DNA of 64,000 bases from Roseiarcus sp963770035 (GCA_963770035.1 CAVYON010000056.1:62001-126000); one strand, 5' to 3'; shown: positions 1 to 9,649, counted from the stretch's first letter. The notes: a model not told the origin generated them from the letters alone. Program-made: numbers and translations.

Positions 1-306
1 GAGAAGGCGCTCAAGGATTCGTTTGGTTCGGTCGACAAGGCCAAGGAAGATCTGGTCCAGGCGGGCGTCACCCAGTTCGGCTCGGGCTGGGCCTGGCTCA
101 CCCTCAAGGACGGCAAGATCCAGGCGACCAAGACCCAGAACGGCGAGAACCCGCTCGTTCACGGCGGTAAGCCCATCCTCGGCATCGACGTTTGGGAGCA
201 CTCCTACTACATCGACTATCGCAACCGTCGGCCGGACTATCTCAAGGCCTTCGTCGAAAGCCTGGTCAACTGGGACTATGTCGCCGAGCTGTTCGGCCAG
301 AAGTAA
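1..306 (+). CDS. sodB: Superoxide dismutase (Fe/Mn family), 3' end
   Basis: The window opens inside this gene, in frame from base 1, and the reading ends at TAA 304-306. About 101 C-terminal residues are visible. They include the metal-ligand signature DVWEHSYY (Asp and His ligands) and the terminal YLKAFVESLVNW helix typical of Fe/Mn superoxide dismutases, which convert superoxide to peroxide and oxygen in the cytoplasm. The N-terminal helical-hairpin domain lies outside the window. The Fe or Mn preference cannot be judged from this part, so the symbol follows the commonest proteobacterial case. Confidence 0.93.
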   Translation, partial: EKALKDSFGSVDKAKEDLVQAGVTQFGSGWAWLTLKDGKIQATKTQNGENPLVHGGKPILGIDVWEHSYYIDYRNRRPDYLKAFVESLVNWDYVAELFGQK

Positions 307-326
307 TCGCCTGACCGTCGAGACAA

Positions 327-352
327 GGCCCTCCGGCCGTGACCGGAGGGCC
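327..352. terminator. Strong hairpin between convergent genes
   Basis: A perfect 10-bp inverted repeat (GGCCCTCCGG / CCGGAGGGCC) with a 6-nt loop starts 20 bp after the sodB stop and lies 10 bp beyond the end of the convergent gene at 363-789. There is no clear T-tract on either strand. Its position between convergent stops suggests a bidirectional terminator, but the function is inferred. Confidence 0.6.
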
Positions 353-362
353 GAACACGCGC

Positions 363-789
363 TCACTCGGTCAGGTTGAGAATTCTTCTGCGTGCAGACG
401 TCGACGCCGTTTGCTTCGGTCGTCTCGCCGTCCGCGAAGGTGGCGCGCAGGTCGATCTGGCAGTCCTTGCCTTTCGGCACACGAGCCGCTGACTTGCCTC
501 CGGCTTTCAGTTTGCCCAGAACCTTCTTGAACTTGTCCGAGCCGCTGGCGGCCGCCTGAAGCTCGGCGAGGTCGGAGGCGCGTGAATTCATCACCGTCAC
601 AGTGACGCCTGAGGCCGTCTTCTTCCGGGCCTTCTTCGGCGCGGTGGCGGCATCGGCAGGGACAGCTGCGGGGGGCGCCGAAGCCGCGGGAGCGGCCGGG
701 GCGGCGGTCTGCGCCCGTGGCGCTTCGACGGCGACGATCCCGGCGAGCGCGGCCCCGGCGATCGCCATCATCCAGGTCAATTGCGTCAT
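363..789 (-). CDS. Small secreted protein of unknown function (one frameshift)
   Basis: The start at 789 gives MTQLTWMMAIAGAALAG, a signal-peptide-like leader, then an Ala/Pro-rich stretch. A compact C-terminal domain of about 75 residues follows (SGVTVTVMNSRASDL ... CQIDLRATFADG ... VDVCTQK) with two cysteines. Without correction the frame runs through into antisense sodB. Removing one base near 380-383 (an extra A in CAGAAGAATT) gives the ending ILNLTE and a TGA at 363-365, just before the hairpin. The corrected length is 141 aa. I recall similar short periplasmic proteins with an INLTE-like ending in Methylobacterium/Methylosinus relatives, but the function is unknown. The frameshift is most likely a sequence error or a very recent mutation. 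Confidence 0.6.
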
Positions 790-997
790 CGCTGACCATT
801 CCTCCCCGCCCTTTGCCTCGAGGACCGCGCTCGTCCTCGGCGGGCGACCATGGCGCCGTTCCCAGGACGGGAAAAGGGCCCTTTCTCCGAGCGAGGCGGT
901 TTGCCGCAGCCTGCCCTTGCAGATGGACATCGCGGCCGGACCAGACGGCGCGGCGCTGTTCCGCCCGAGCGGCGGGACGCGCGCGCTTCGGTCTTCG

Positions 998-1597
998 TCA
1001 CATGTCTCGCACGGACGCCGCGTCGGCCTCGGGAAGGGCGCGCTTCTCGGCCGAGGCGCGCAGCATCGGCACGACATCCTCGATGGTTTCCGCCACGAGA
1101 TAGCGCAGCTCGAATCCGCTCCGAATGAAACCGGAATTGTGCATGTGGGCGAAGAGGCCGAGGAGCGGCCGCCAGAATCCGCCGACGTCCGCGATCAGGA
1201 TCGGCTTGGCGTGGCGGTCGAGCTGGGCCCACGTCATCTGCTCGACGAGTTCCTCGAGCGTGCCGATTCCGCCGGGCAGCGCGACAAAGGCGTCGGCGCG
1301 CTCGAACATCGCCTGCTTGCGCTCGTGCATGTTCTCAACCACCAGCATCTCCTGCGCGTCCGTCAGTGCGTGTTCCTTGCGCACAAGAAAACTGGGGATA
1401 ATTCCGGTGACGAAGCCGCCCGCCGCGAGCGTCGCCCGCGCCAGCCGGCCCATCAGGCCCTCGCCGCCGCCGCCGTAAACGAGTGCGATTTTCTCCGCCG
1501 CGAGCGTCCTTCCGAGCAATTCGGCTGCCTCGCCGAAGCGGGGGTCGTCTCCCCGGCTCGAACCGCAATAGACGCAAACGCTTCGAATGGAGCTCAT
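998..1597 (-). CDS. LOG family protein (TIGR00730, cytokinin riboside 5'-monophosphate phosphoribohydrolase-like)
   Basis: This is a 199-aa Rossmann-fold protein starting MSSIRSVCVYCGSS. The family signatures are both present: the glycine-rich GGGGEGLMG near residue 45 and the PGGIGTLEE motif near residue 110, which forms the nucleotide-monophosphate hydrolase active site. Family members release ribose 5-phosphate and the free base from nucleoside monophosphates; many bacterial members are general purine salvage or housekeeping enzymes. It is cytoplasmic and intact. It lies downstream of, and on the same strand as, the CoA-transferase gene, with a 190-bp gap that holds a strong hairpin, so co-transcription is doubtful. 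Confidence 0.88.
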   Translation of the reverse strand: MSSIRSVCVYCGSSRGDDPRFGEAAELLGRTLAAEKIALVYGGGGEGLMGRLARATLAAGGFVTGIIPSFLVRKEHALTDAQEMLVVENMHERKQAMFERADAFVALPGGIGTLEELVEQMTWAQLDRHAKPILIADVGGFWRPLLGLFAHMHNSGFIRSGFELRYLVAETIEDVVPMLRASAEKRALPEADAASVRDM

Positions 1598-1708
1598 GCC
1601 AACCTCGTCCCTCTTCGGTTCGATGTGCGCGCGCCGACATTTCCCGTCAAGTCGACGTCTCTGCCGCGCATCGGCGCGGGGAAGGTAACTGCCAAGCCGC
1701 CTTGCGGC

Positions 1709-1763
1709 GCGCCCCCACCACCGTCCTTCGGGGGACCGGCCGAAGGGTGGTGGTGGGGGGCGC
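1709..1763. repeat. Long GC-rich imperfect hairpin
   Basis: A near-perfect inverted repeat of about 24 bp per arm (GCGCCCCCACCACC... pairing with ...GGTGGTGGGGGGCGC) sits between the CoA-transferase and LOG genes, 22 bp past the CoA-transferase stop. It has no T-tract. It could be a REP-like element or a terminator for the upstream gene. No second copy was recognised in the window. Confidence 0.6.
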
Positions 1764-1785
1764 TGACCGTGGGAAGGGCCGGCCG

Positions 1786-2929
1786 CTACTCGTCCATACC
1801 GATCTCGCGCAGGATCTCCGCCTCGTGCTCGCCGAGCCGTGGCGAGCGGCGCTCGAGCGTCAGCGGGTTGCCGCTCATCACGATCGGACTGCGCAGCCCC
1901 GGAATTCCCTGCGGCGCGATGCGCATGCCGCGCGCGGCGAATTGCGGATCGGCGAAAAGGTCCGCGATGCTGTTGATCGGTCCGGCCGGCACCACCGCCG
2001 TTTCGAGCGCGGCGAGGAGCGCGTCGCGCAGCCACTGCTTTGTCGTTGCGGCCAGCTCGCCGGCGAGCGCCGCGCGGTTGGCGTTTCTTGCGGGGTTGGT
2101 GGAGAAGCGGGCGTCCGCGGCCAACGCGTCGAGCCCGAGCGTGGCGCAGAGCCTGCCGAACTGCCCATCGTTGCCGACCGCGATGATGATCCAGCCATCG
2201 GCGACCGGAAACGTCTGGTAAGGCGCGAGGTTGGGATGCGCCGTCCCTGTTCGGCCCGGCGTGACGCCGGAGGCGAGGAAGTTCATCGCCTGGTTGGCGA
2301 GGATCGCCGCCGTCGTATCGAGCAGGGCGAGGTCGATATGCTGGCCGCGACCGCTGCGCTCGCGCGCAATCAGCGCCGCTTCGATCGCGACGACGCCATA
2401 GAGTCCGGTGAAGAGGTCGCTGATCGCGACGCCCGCCCGCGTCGGCGGTCCGTCGGGCTCGCCGGTAATGTCCATGAAGCCGGACATGCCCTGCATCAGG
2501 TAGTCGTAGCCGGCGCGCTCGGCGTAGGGTCCAGTCTGGCCGAAGCCGGTGATCGAGCAATAGACGAGGCGCGGATTGAGCGCGCTGAGGGTCTCGTAGT
2601 CGAGGCCGTATTTCTTCAATCCGCCGACCTTGAAGTTCTCGATCAGCACGTCGGAGCGGAGCGCCAGCCGGCGCGCGATTTCGCGCCCGCGCACGGTGGA
2701 AAAGTCGGCGACGATCGCCGCGTTTGCCGCGGTTGCAGGCGTGATAATAGGCGGCTGCGCGCTCGCCTTCGGCCTCGATGAAGGGCGGTCCCCAGCGCCG
2801 GGTGTCGTCGCCCTCGGGGCTCTCGACCTTGACGACGTCGGCGCCGAGGTCGGCAAGCGTCTGGCCGATCCAGGGGCCGGCGAGAATGCGGGCGAGTTCG
2901 ACGACCCGCACGCCGGTGAGCGCGCTCAT
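1786..2929 (-). CDS. CaiB/BaiF (class III) CoA-transferase, one frameshift
   Basis: The start at 2929 gives MSALTGVRVVELARILAGP, then LADLGADVVKVESPEGDDTR and YYHACNRGK, the classic N-terminal block of family III CoA-transferases. The frame breaks near 2718-2724. One extra base turns the expected K-R-A-I-V into a shifted reading, and the second frame continues AIVADFSTVRGREIARRL through GYDYLMQGMSGFMDITGEPDG, LLDTTAAILANQAMNFL and a normal C-terminus at 1786. The corrected length is 380 aa, usual for the family. These enzymes move CoA between carboxylic acids; the substrate cannot be told from sequence. The extra base does not sit in a homopolymer. All core motifs survive, so a sequence error or very recent mutation is likely. 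Confidence 0.85.
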
Positions 2930-3426
2930 GCGATGATCTTTCGATCCTGAACTTGGACAACGAGTTTTAGGAGGAGCCTCCGGCGGCGTCGAGCCGAATT
3001 GATTTGACCGCCTCTTTGGCTTGGTCTTCGACCCTTGCCCGCCAAGCAAGGTGGTCGCGAACGCAGATGATGTTTTCGATCGAGCGCCGGGACCCGCGCT
3101 GCCTGAGAGACTTAGGATCCGGCCGAGCCGGGCGCCTGAGGCTCGGGCGATTGCAGGCCTTGCGACGGCGGCGCGAAGAGGGCGGCGCTCCGCCGAGCGT
3201 CAAGACGACGGGCTTAAGAGGGTCGATCGCCCATGACGAACCAAGGCGTCATTGAAATCATTGATGTATTTGCGCCGAGCCCAGGCCAAATTGTGGCAAA
3301 AACACGGCAATCGGCCTGCCGCCGGGTGGCGCGATTCACAAATTGGCGTCTAACGCCTTGAAATCGCACGTGAGGTTGCGATCGCCGAACTCTGTCGCGG
3401 GTCTGAACGCGGCCGGCCGAGCGCGG
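2930..3426. other. Intergenic region, no supported gene
   Basis: About 500 bp between the CoA-transferase and SDR genes. Only short frames occur, such as a 42-codon one on the plus strand at 3233-3361 with no family resemblance. Nothing resembling a tRNA, terminator or transposase was seen. The promoter of the CoA-transferase gene should lie here, but I could not place its boxes with confidence. Confidence 0.5.
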
Positions 3427-4134
3427 TTATGTCTTTCCCGAAACCGGGATCAGCGCCCCGGTCACGGCCCTGGCTTCGTCGGACGCAAGAAACAGCATGA
3501 CGGCGGCGAGATCGGCGGGAGCGACCCAGCGGTTGAAGTCCGCCTGCGGCATCTCCTTGCGGTTGGCGGCGGTGTCGATCGTCGAAGGAAGTACGGCGTT
3601 AACAGTCACGCCGTCGAGCTTCAGTTCCGCGGCCAGGCTCTCGGTGAAACGGTGCACCGCCGCCTTGCTCGCGGCGTACGGCCCCATGCCCTCGGCGGCG
3701 CGGTTGGCCGCCTCGGCTCCGACGTTGACGATCCGCCCGGCCCCCGATTCGATCAGATGAGGAAGCGCGGCGCGCGAAGCGTTGAGCGTCGTCTTGAGGT
3801 TCATTGCGAACATCCGCTCCCAGCCGGCGTCGCTCTCGGCGTCCGCGATTTTTTCCCAGCGGAAGCCGCCCGCGATGTTCATAAGCGCGTCGATCCGTCC
3901 GAACCGTCTCTTGACGGTCTCGATCGCCTGCCTGGCCGCAACGGGCGACACGAGATCGACCCCGCCGACGAGCAGCGCCTGCGGCCCGAGCCGTTCCTGA
4001 AGAGCCGGGGGCGGCGCGGGGGCGTAGTCGAGCGCCGCCACCGACGCCCCCTGCTTCGCCGCCGCTTCGGCGACCGCGCTTCCGAGCGCGCCGAACGCCC
4101 CGGTCACGACAATTGTCTTGCCCTTCACGCTCAT
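3427..4134 (-). CDS. SDR family NAD(P)-dependent oxidoreductase
   Basis: A 235-aa classical short-chain dehydrogenase/reductase. The cofactor motif TGAFGALG is at residues 11-18. MNIAGG is the NNAG-equivalent near 87. The catalytic pair YAASKAAVHR (Tyr-x3-Lys) is near 153, and the typical C-terminal SDEARAVTGALIPVSG follows. The catalytic Ser position in NVGAEAANR appears to be replaced by Ala/Glu, so the exact activity is uncertain. The start codon overlaps the stop of the upstream indolepyruvate oxidoreductase gene by 4 bp (4131-4134), which points to translational coupling in one operon. Confidence 0.85.
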   Translation of the reverse strand: MSVKGKTIVVTGAFGALGSAVAEAAAKQGASVAALDYAPAPPPALQERLGPQALLVGGVDLVSPVAARQAIETVKRRFGRIDALMNIAGGFRWEKIADAESDAGWERMFAMNLKTTLNASRAALPHLIESGAGRIVNVGAEAANRAAEGMGPYAASKAAVHRFTESLAAELKLDGVTVNAVLPSTIDTAANRKEMPQADFNRWVAPADLAAVMLFLASDEARAVTGALIPVSGKT

Positions 4135-7100
4135 GCCGCCATCTCCATCGGAGTCTTCGACGCGTTGAACTGGCGGAGGGCCGCGTCGCGCGCCTTGGCC
4201 GCGTCCGCCGCGCTCGCTTCCTTCACCCGTCCATAGCCCTTGATCGTCTCGGGGATGCTGAGCAGCCGAACCGCCGCCGTATGATTGGCCGCGGAAAGGC
4301 GCTCGACTACGTCGTCGACGTCGGCCTCGAACTCCGCAACGAGCTGCCTTTCGAGCTTGCGCTCGTCACTGTTGCGGAAGGGATCAAGCCACGTGCCGCG
4401 CAGAAAACGGAGCCTCGCCGTCAAGCGGAAGGCCGTCATCGCCCACGGGCCCACCTCACCCTTGCCCAGGACGGCGGTCTGCGGATGGGGTCTTGCGAAC
4501 GGCCAGGCGCCAATGTGGAAGTGAAGCGTGTACGGGCCGTCGAAGGTCTCAGCGAGCGCCGCGGCGAACTCGGGTGAGGCGAACAGACGCGCGACCTCCC
4601 ATTCGTCCTTCGCCGCGAGAAGCTTGTGATAGGCGCGCGCCGCTGCCGCGGTCAGCGCTTCGCTCGTGCCTGCGCTCCGCTCGGCCGCACGCACGCGCTC
4701 TACGAGCGCGCGATAGCGGCGCGCGTCCTTTGCGCCGCGTGCAGTCTCGAGATGCGTGGCGTTGCGGTCGATCAACGCGTCGAGCGAGGGCGCCGCCTTG
4801 GGGCCGGGGTGGCCGGAGCCGGCAAGCCGTTCGACGGCGGCCGGGTCGTGCGCCGCACGCCGGCCCCATTCGAACGCCTGTTTGTTGGCGTCGATCGCAA
4901 CGCCGTTGAGCTCTATGGCGCGCTCGAGGGCGGCGCGGCTGACAGGGAGGAGGCCTCGCTGCCAAGCTGCGCCGAGCATGAAGAGGTTGGCTGCGATCGC
5001 CTCGCCGAGCAGGTCCTTGGAGAGGCGCTGCGCTTCGAGGATGAGCGCCCGGTCGCCGAGCGCGGATTTCAGCCGGTCGATCATCGCCTCGCGGTCGATG
5101 CTCCAGTTCGGATTGCGGGCGAATTCCGAGGTCGGGATGAGATTGGCGTCGATTACCGCGCGCGTGGCCGGATTGACCTTCGAGAGGGATTCGTCTCCAG
5201 CCGCGACGATCAGGTCGCAGCCGATTAGCGCGTCCGCCTCGCCCGCGGCGATCCGTGTCGCGTGCAGGGCCTCGGGTCGGCGAGCGATGCGCACATGCGC
5301 GGTGACCGCGCCGTATTTTTGGCTCAAGCCCGTTAGGTCGAGGTTCGAGGTGTAAAGCCCGTCGAGATAGGCGGCCACCGCCAGGGTCTGGCTGATGGTG
5401 ACGACTCCCGCGCCGCCAATGCCGGCGACAAGCACGCTCCACCGCTCCCCCATCTCAGGCAGCGTCGGCTCGGGAACCGGCGGCATGTCGCGCGGCGCCG
5501 TTGGCGCGGGCTTGCGCAGACGGCCGCCGTGGATGGTGACGAAGCTCGGGCAGAAGCCCTCGACGCAGGAGAAATCCTTGTTGCAACTCGACTGGTTGAT
5601 CCGGCGTTTGCGGCCCCACTCGGTCTCGAGCGGTTCGATCGCCATGCAATTGGACACCTTGCCGCAATCACCGCAGCCCTCGCATACTTCCGGATGGATG
5701 AAGGTGCGGATGGCCGGGTCGACCCATTTGCCGCGCTTGCGCAAGCGGCGGCGCTCGGTGGCGCAGGGCTGGTCGTAGACGATCGCCGACACGCCCTTAT
5801 ATTCGCGAAATTCGCGCTGCGTCTCGTCCAGGGCGTCACGATGGCGCAGCGTCACGCGGGCGGGCAGGGTGACTCCGACATAGCGGTCCGGATCATCGAC
5901 GACGAGCGCCAGCTTCTTCACGCCCTCGGCGGCGAGTTCGGCGAGGATCTGCGGCGGCGTCATGCCGCCTTCGACCGGCTGCCCCCCGGTCATCGAGACG
6001 AAGCCGTTGTAGAGGATCTTATAGGTGATCGGCACGTTGGCGGCGACCGCCTGGCGGATCGCCAGCATTCCCGAATGGGCGTAAGTGCCGTCGCCGAGGT
6101 TGGCGAAGACGTGTTCCTGCGTCGTGAAGGGTTGCTGTCCGAGCCACATCGCGCCTTCGCCGCCCATATGCGAGACGGTGGTCGTCTGCATAGGGTTCAC
6201 GAACATCGCCATCGTGTGGCAGCCGATGCCAGCGAGCGCGCGACTTCCGTCCGGAACGCGGGTCGAACGGTTGTGCGGACAGCCGGCACAGAAACCGGGG
6301 CTCCTCACAGGCGCTGGGCGGTTGCTGAGAGTCTTTGTCGACGCGGGTGGCTCGGCGAGGCTCCAATCCCGGCCGGAGAGCTTCAAGGCTCGCGCGAGCG
6401 CTTCCGCGACCAGTTCCGGCGAGATCTCGCCGAAATTGGGCATGGCGAGCGCGCCGTGGGCGGGGTCGAACGTCGGTCCGTCGAAGTATTTGCCGATGAT
6501 CCGCGGAGCGTTCGCAGTCCCATAAAGGATCGCGCGGATCTGATCCTCGAGAAGCGGGCGCTTCTCCTCGACGACGATGATGAGATCGAGGCCAGCAGCG
6601 AAGTCGCGGACGATGACCGGATCGAGCGGCCAGACCATGCCGACCTTGAGGAGCCGGAGACCCGCGCCTGCGTCGCCGCCGAGGCCGAGGTTGCTGAGCG
6701 CCTGCAGCAAGTCCTGCCAAGCCTTGCCGGCCGCGACCACGCCGACCCTGGCGTCGTCGCGTTCGGCGACAATGCGGTTCAGGACGTTCGCGCGCGCGTA
6801 CGCCAGCGCCGCCGGCAGTTTGTGCTGATAGAGCCGCTCCTCCTGCATGAGCGGCATGTCTATCGGGCGTGCGCCGACGCCCCCGGGCGGGTGACTCGGC
6901 CGCTCAGGCGTGACGATCGCGGGGGAGTCCGGGCCGACATAGACCGTGCCGCCGCCCTCCGCAACGTCGGTCACCACCTTCATGCCAACCCAGCAGCCCG
7001 AGAAGCGAGACATCGCGATGCCGTACATGCCGAAGTCGATCAATTCCTGGGTATTTGACGGATACAGCAACGGAATGCCGAGGGCGACGAAGGACGTGTC

Positions 7101-7589
7101 AGAAAAGTTGACCGCCGTTGAAGACCTGGCGCCATGGTCGTCGCCGGCGAGCGCAAGCACGCCGCCCTTGGGGGCGGTCCCGGCGAAATTGGCGTGGCGC
7201 AGGGCGTCGCCGGATCGATCGACCCCAGGCCCCTTGCCGTACCAGATCCCGAACACCCCATCGACCGTGGCCCCGGGAAAGCTCGTGACGTGCTGTGCGC
7301 CCCAGATGGCGGTCGCCGCCAGGTCCTCGTTGAGACCGGGGCGAAAGACGATGTTGAGACGCTTCAGCGTCGATTTAGCGCGCCAGAGCTCGATGTCATA
7401 GCGGCCCATAGGCGAGCCGCGGTAGCCGGAAACGTAGCCCCCGGTATTCAGACCCGCGGCGGCATCGCGGAGACGCTGCTGGATCGGCAGGCGGACCAGC
7501 GCCTGCATGCCGGTCATGTAGAACCAACCCTCCGGCGCGGTCCACCGGTCCTCGAGCGAAGCCTCGGACCGGGCAAGCGCAGGGCCCAT
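4131..7589 (-). CDS. Indolepyruvate ferredoxin oxidoreductase family protein (fused alpha/beta)
   Basis: An 1152-aa single-chain 2-ketoacid:acceptor oxidoreductase. The N-terminal half carries the pyrimidine-binding TPP region. The central domain has the TPP diphosphate motif GDGTYAHSGML ... NGFVSMTGGQ. A cysteine-rich Fe-S region follows at about residues 635-690 (CEGCGDCGKVSNC ... CNKDFSCVEGFCPS). The C-terminal part has the gamma-type domain (GIGGAGVVTISQTLA) and a DUF6537-like tail. Enzymes of this type oxidatively decarboxylate aryl pyruvates (indolepyruvate, phenylpyruvate) or related 2-ketoacids to acyl-CoA, passing electrons to ferredoxin or another acceptor. It overlaps the SDR gene by 4 bp; the CoA-transferase may belong to the same aromatic or aryl-acid metabolism. 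It is intact, with the start at 7589 just downstream of a GGAGG sequence. Confidence 0.9.
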   Translation of the reverse strand: MGPALARSEASLEDRWTAPEGWFYMTGMQALVRLPIQQRLRDAAAGLNTGGYVSGYRGSPMGRYDIELWRAKSTLKRLNIVFRPGLNEDLAATAIWGAQHVTSFPGATVDGVFGIWYGKGPGVDRSGDALRHANFAGTAPKGGVLALAGDDHGARSSTAVNFSDTSFVALGIPLLYPSNTQELIDFGMYGIAMSRFSGCWVGMKVVTDVAEGGGTVYVGPDSPAIVTPERPSHPPGGVGARPIDMPLMQEERLYQHKLPAALAYARANVLNRIVAERDDARVGVVAAGKAWQDLLQALSNLGLGGDAGAGLRLLKVGMVWPLDPVIVRDFAAGLDLIIVVEEKRPLLEDQIRAILYGTANAPRIIGKYFDGPTFDPAHGALAMPNFGEISPELVAEALARALKLSGRDWSLAEPPASTKTLSNRPAPVRSPGFCAGCPHNRSTRVPDGSRALAGIGCHTMAMFVNPMQTTTVSHMGGEGAMWLGQQPFTTQEHVFANLGDGTYAHSGMLAIRQAVAANVPITYKILYNGFVSMTGGQPVEGGMTPPQILAELAAEGVKKLALVVDDPDRYVGVTLPARVTLRHRDALDETQREFREYKGVSAIVYDQPCATERRRLRKRGKWVDPAIRTFIHPEVCEGCGDCGKVSNCMAIEPLETEWGRKRRINQSSCNKDFSCVEGFCPSFVTIHGGRLRKPAPTAPRDMPPVPEPTLPEMGERWSVLVAGIGGAGVVTISQTLAVAAYLDGLYTSNLDLTGLSQKYGAVTAHVRIARRPEALHATRIAAGEADALIGCDLIVAAGDESLSKVNPATRAVIDANLIPTSEFARNPNWSIDREAMIDRLKSALGDRALILEAQRLSKDLLGEAIAANLFMLGAAWQRGLLPVSRAALERAIELNGVAIDANKQAFEWGRRAAHDPAAVERLAGSGHPGPKAAPSLDALIDRNATHLETARGAKDARRYRALVERVRAAERSAGTSEALTAAAARAYHKLLAAKDEWEVARLFASPEFAAALAETFDGPYTLHFHIGAWPFARPHPQTAVLGKGEVGPWAMTAFRLTARLRFLRGTWLDPFRNSDERKLERQLVAEFEADVDDVVERLSAANHTAAVRLLSIPETIKGYGRVKEASAADAAKARDAALRQFNASKTPMEMAA

Positions 7590-7771
7590 GGAACCTCCTC
7601 CGGTCAGGCTAGGGCTATCCGACGGTTTCCCTTTCTCTCCGGCTGGCGGACATAACGAGCGGGAAGCGCGTCCTTTGAACCGTTAAGCTACCGCCGGACG
7701 GCCGCAATGTCGAATGCAACGCAGCGCCCCTGCAAGGTCCGCCTCACCGGTTCCGCGGGTTATTTCCGGAT

Positions 7772-8051
7772 TTGTTTGGTTTGAGGACGCAGTTCGATCC
7801 GAAGATTTACACGGCGACGAAATCGGAATTCACCTCCGGCGCCCAGCCTCCGGATAACAAGACGTTCGACATCGGCAAGGAGGTTCCCGCGGAATCGCTG
7901 CGGGCCCAAATTCAAAAGCCGCCTGATCTTCGTGTTCTTCCCGACATTCGATGGATCGCCGGTGATTGCCGATTCTGAATTCCTCAGCCGCTATGGCGTC
8001 GTCCTCGACAACCGAGATCCGGCGCAGAACTCGACCCTGTTCGAAGACTGA
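7772..8051 (+). pseudogene. Possible remnant of an unrecognised gene
   Basis: The gap 7590-8137 holds two plus-strand reading pieces that look like protein rather than chance. The first (from about 7772) reads QFDPKIYTATKSEF ... TFDIGKEVPAESLRAQ. After a one-base shift near 7905 the second reads KSRLIFVFFPTFDGS ... YGVVLDNRDP and stops at 8051. I do not recognise a family, and there is no good start codon or ribosome site. It is probably the 3' remnant of a gene lost at the edge of the accessory region. An opposite-strand open frame across the same bases is arginine-rich and less convincing. Confidence 0.3.
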
Positions 8052-8137
8052 TCGCACCTCAAACATGCGGGCGATCACGGTGAGCGACAGGCTCGCTGAG
8101 ACCGTCGCCGGCAATTCGTTTGTCGGGCCAACGACTT

Positions 8138-9307
8138 TCATATGGCTTTGTCTTTTGAGCTCAGGGCGGGAAACCCTCCGCCGATCCACGCTCGCAACGA
8201 GGACCAGGAACGAATATGGAGAAACGGCCGTTCGAAGGCCAAAAAGAAGAGATAGGCCGCAACCATCGTGATCGGGGCGATCACCCCCGCCACGCCTGCA
8301 TATTTCAGGAAAGGGTTCTCGACCGGAGGCGAGAACATCAGGAGCGTGACGAGCGGCACGTGCACCAGATAGAGGCTGTAGGAGAAGCGGCCGAGGAAAT
8401 CCAGCGGGCCGGAGCTCAGAACGCGCGCGGCGATCGACGGAGTTTCCGCGAGCCCGACGAAAAAAAGCGCCACGGCAAAGCCGACAGCGATATCGATCCA
8501 GAAATAGCGGGCGGCCACCCAGGGAAAGCCGAAGACGAGGACAAGCCCGATCAGACCAGCGACGATTGCCCCCGCGATCCAGGCGAGCGGCCAACCGCGA
8601 AACCGGCGGCTCGGCGACGACGCCTCCTCCACCGCCCAAACGCCGAAAGCAAAGCACGCGTAAAGCTGAAGACTGAGATGGTCGAGTTGGCTCAGGACCG
8701 CCACGTTCTGGGCGAGCAGGTGGGCGACCGAGACAAGTGCGAGCACAGACAAAGCCGTCACGACCGGCGACCGCGCGCGGGTGAGCATCAACATGAGCGG
8801 GAAGAACAAGTAGATTTGCGCCTCGACCGCGATCGACCAGAACGCCGAATTCGGCGTATTGCTCTTGATGATGTCGTGCATAAGCAGGCCGTGCACGACG
8901 AGGGACCTTACGTTCACCTCGTGCCCCGGCGCCTCGACCAGCAGAAAGTGGTCGACCGCCAGCGAGAACAGGAGCGCGATCCAATAGGGTGGGAGAATGC
9001 GCCATGCGCGGCGCTGGAAGAATCCCGATGCGCCGCCTTTCAAGCGATTGCCGCGGTGCGCCGGCGCAAGCCCGAGGGAGAAACCCGACACCACAATGAA
9101 GACAACGACGGAAAGCTGGCCGTACATCAGCCAACCGAGGCCGAAAGGGCCAGGATTTTCCGGAAATCCTGGGAACAGGCCAAGATAGATGTGATGAAGC
9201 ATCACGTAGGTCGCGGCGCAAGCGCGAACGCCATCGAGCCACTCGATTCGCGCGGTCCCTCGATCCGGGCTCGCGCGATGAATGGACAAAGCGCCGTCTT
9301 CTGTCAT
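8138..9307 (-). CDS. Acyltransferase family protein (OafA/YrhL-like, acyltransferase_3)
   Basis: A 389-aa integral membrane protein. It has the family start RIEWLDGVRACAATYVMLHH, with the conserved His that activates the acyl acceptor, then FIVVSGFSLGL and RRAWRILPPYW. About ten hydrophobic helices follow, and the C-terminal block FSYSLYLVHVPLVTLLM is typical. Members O-acylate polysaccharides, Nod factors or other surface sugars at the cytoplasmic membrane. The neighbours are another acyltransferase and polysaccharide-type genes, so a surface glycan is the likely acceptor. The gene is intact and not tightly coupled to its neighbour. Confidence 0.88.
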   Translation of the reverse strand: MTEDGALSIHRASPDRGTARIEWLDGVRACAATYVMLHHIYLGLFPGFPENPGPFGLGWLMYGQLSVVVFIVVSGFSLGLAPAHRGNRLKGGASGFFQRRAWRILPPYWIALLFSLAVDHFLLVEAPGHEVNVRSLVVHGLLMHDIIKSNTPNSAFWSIAVEAQIYLFFPLMLMLTRARSPVVTALSVLALVSVAHLLAQNVAVLSQLDHLSLQLYACFAFGVWAVEEASSPSRRFRGWPLAWIAGAIVAGLIGLVLVFGFPWVAARYFWIDIAVGFAVALFFVGLAETPSIAARVLSSGPLDFLGRFSYSLYLVHVPLVTLLMFSPPVENPFLKYAGVAGVIAPITMVAAYLFFLAFERPFLHIRSWSSLRAWIGGGFPALSSKDKAI

Positions 9308-9649
9308 TGCCAGCTCGCCGCTTCCATTGTTCGGGACTTGGTTGGCGACGCGAGCAGCCTCGACAGGGCAATCGACCTTTGGCCTTCCCGTCGCTTCGAC
9401 CCGGTATGGTCGAAGCTCGGCAGCGAAGTCAACCCGTGGCGGAGGCGGGGTAGGGGAATTGCCTTTTGGAATTCCGCCGCCGCTTGGGGTGAATTTTGTG
9501 TCTCCGTTGAGATGGGTTCTCAGAGCGGTGTCCGAACGAACTAAATCGGGGGTAAGTCCCGGGCCGCGTTTAGCCTGCGCTGACAGCCCAAACGCCGCCT
9601 GAGGGTATGCTCCAGCTTGATCGGATTCTGCTTTAAAGGTCGCAAAGGT
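9308..9649. other. Intergenic region between two acyltransferase genes
   Basis: About 340 bp with no frame that resembles a protein on either strand, and no clear hairpin terminator. It must hold the promoter of the acyltransferase gene at 8138-9307, but no good promoter boxes could be assigned. Confidence 0.5.

Noticed and set aside
602..2221. A 539-codon plus-strand open frame
   Set aside because: It is antisense to the small secreted protein, the LOG gene and the CoA-transferase, is rich in Arg/Ala/Ser and shows no family motif; a GC-rich shadow.
3233..3361. A 42-codon plus-strand ORF
   Set aside because: It is short, without a ribosome site or any recognised family.
5529..7058. A 509-codon plus-strand open frame
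   Set aside because: It lies wholly antisense to the indolepyruvate oxidoreductase gene, which has clear TPP and Fe-S motifs.
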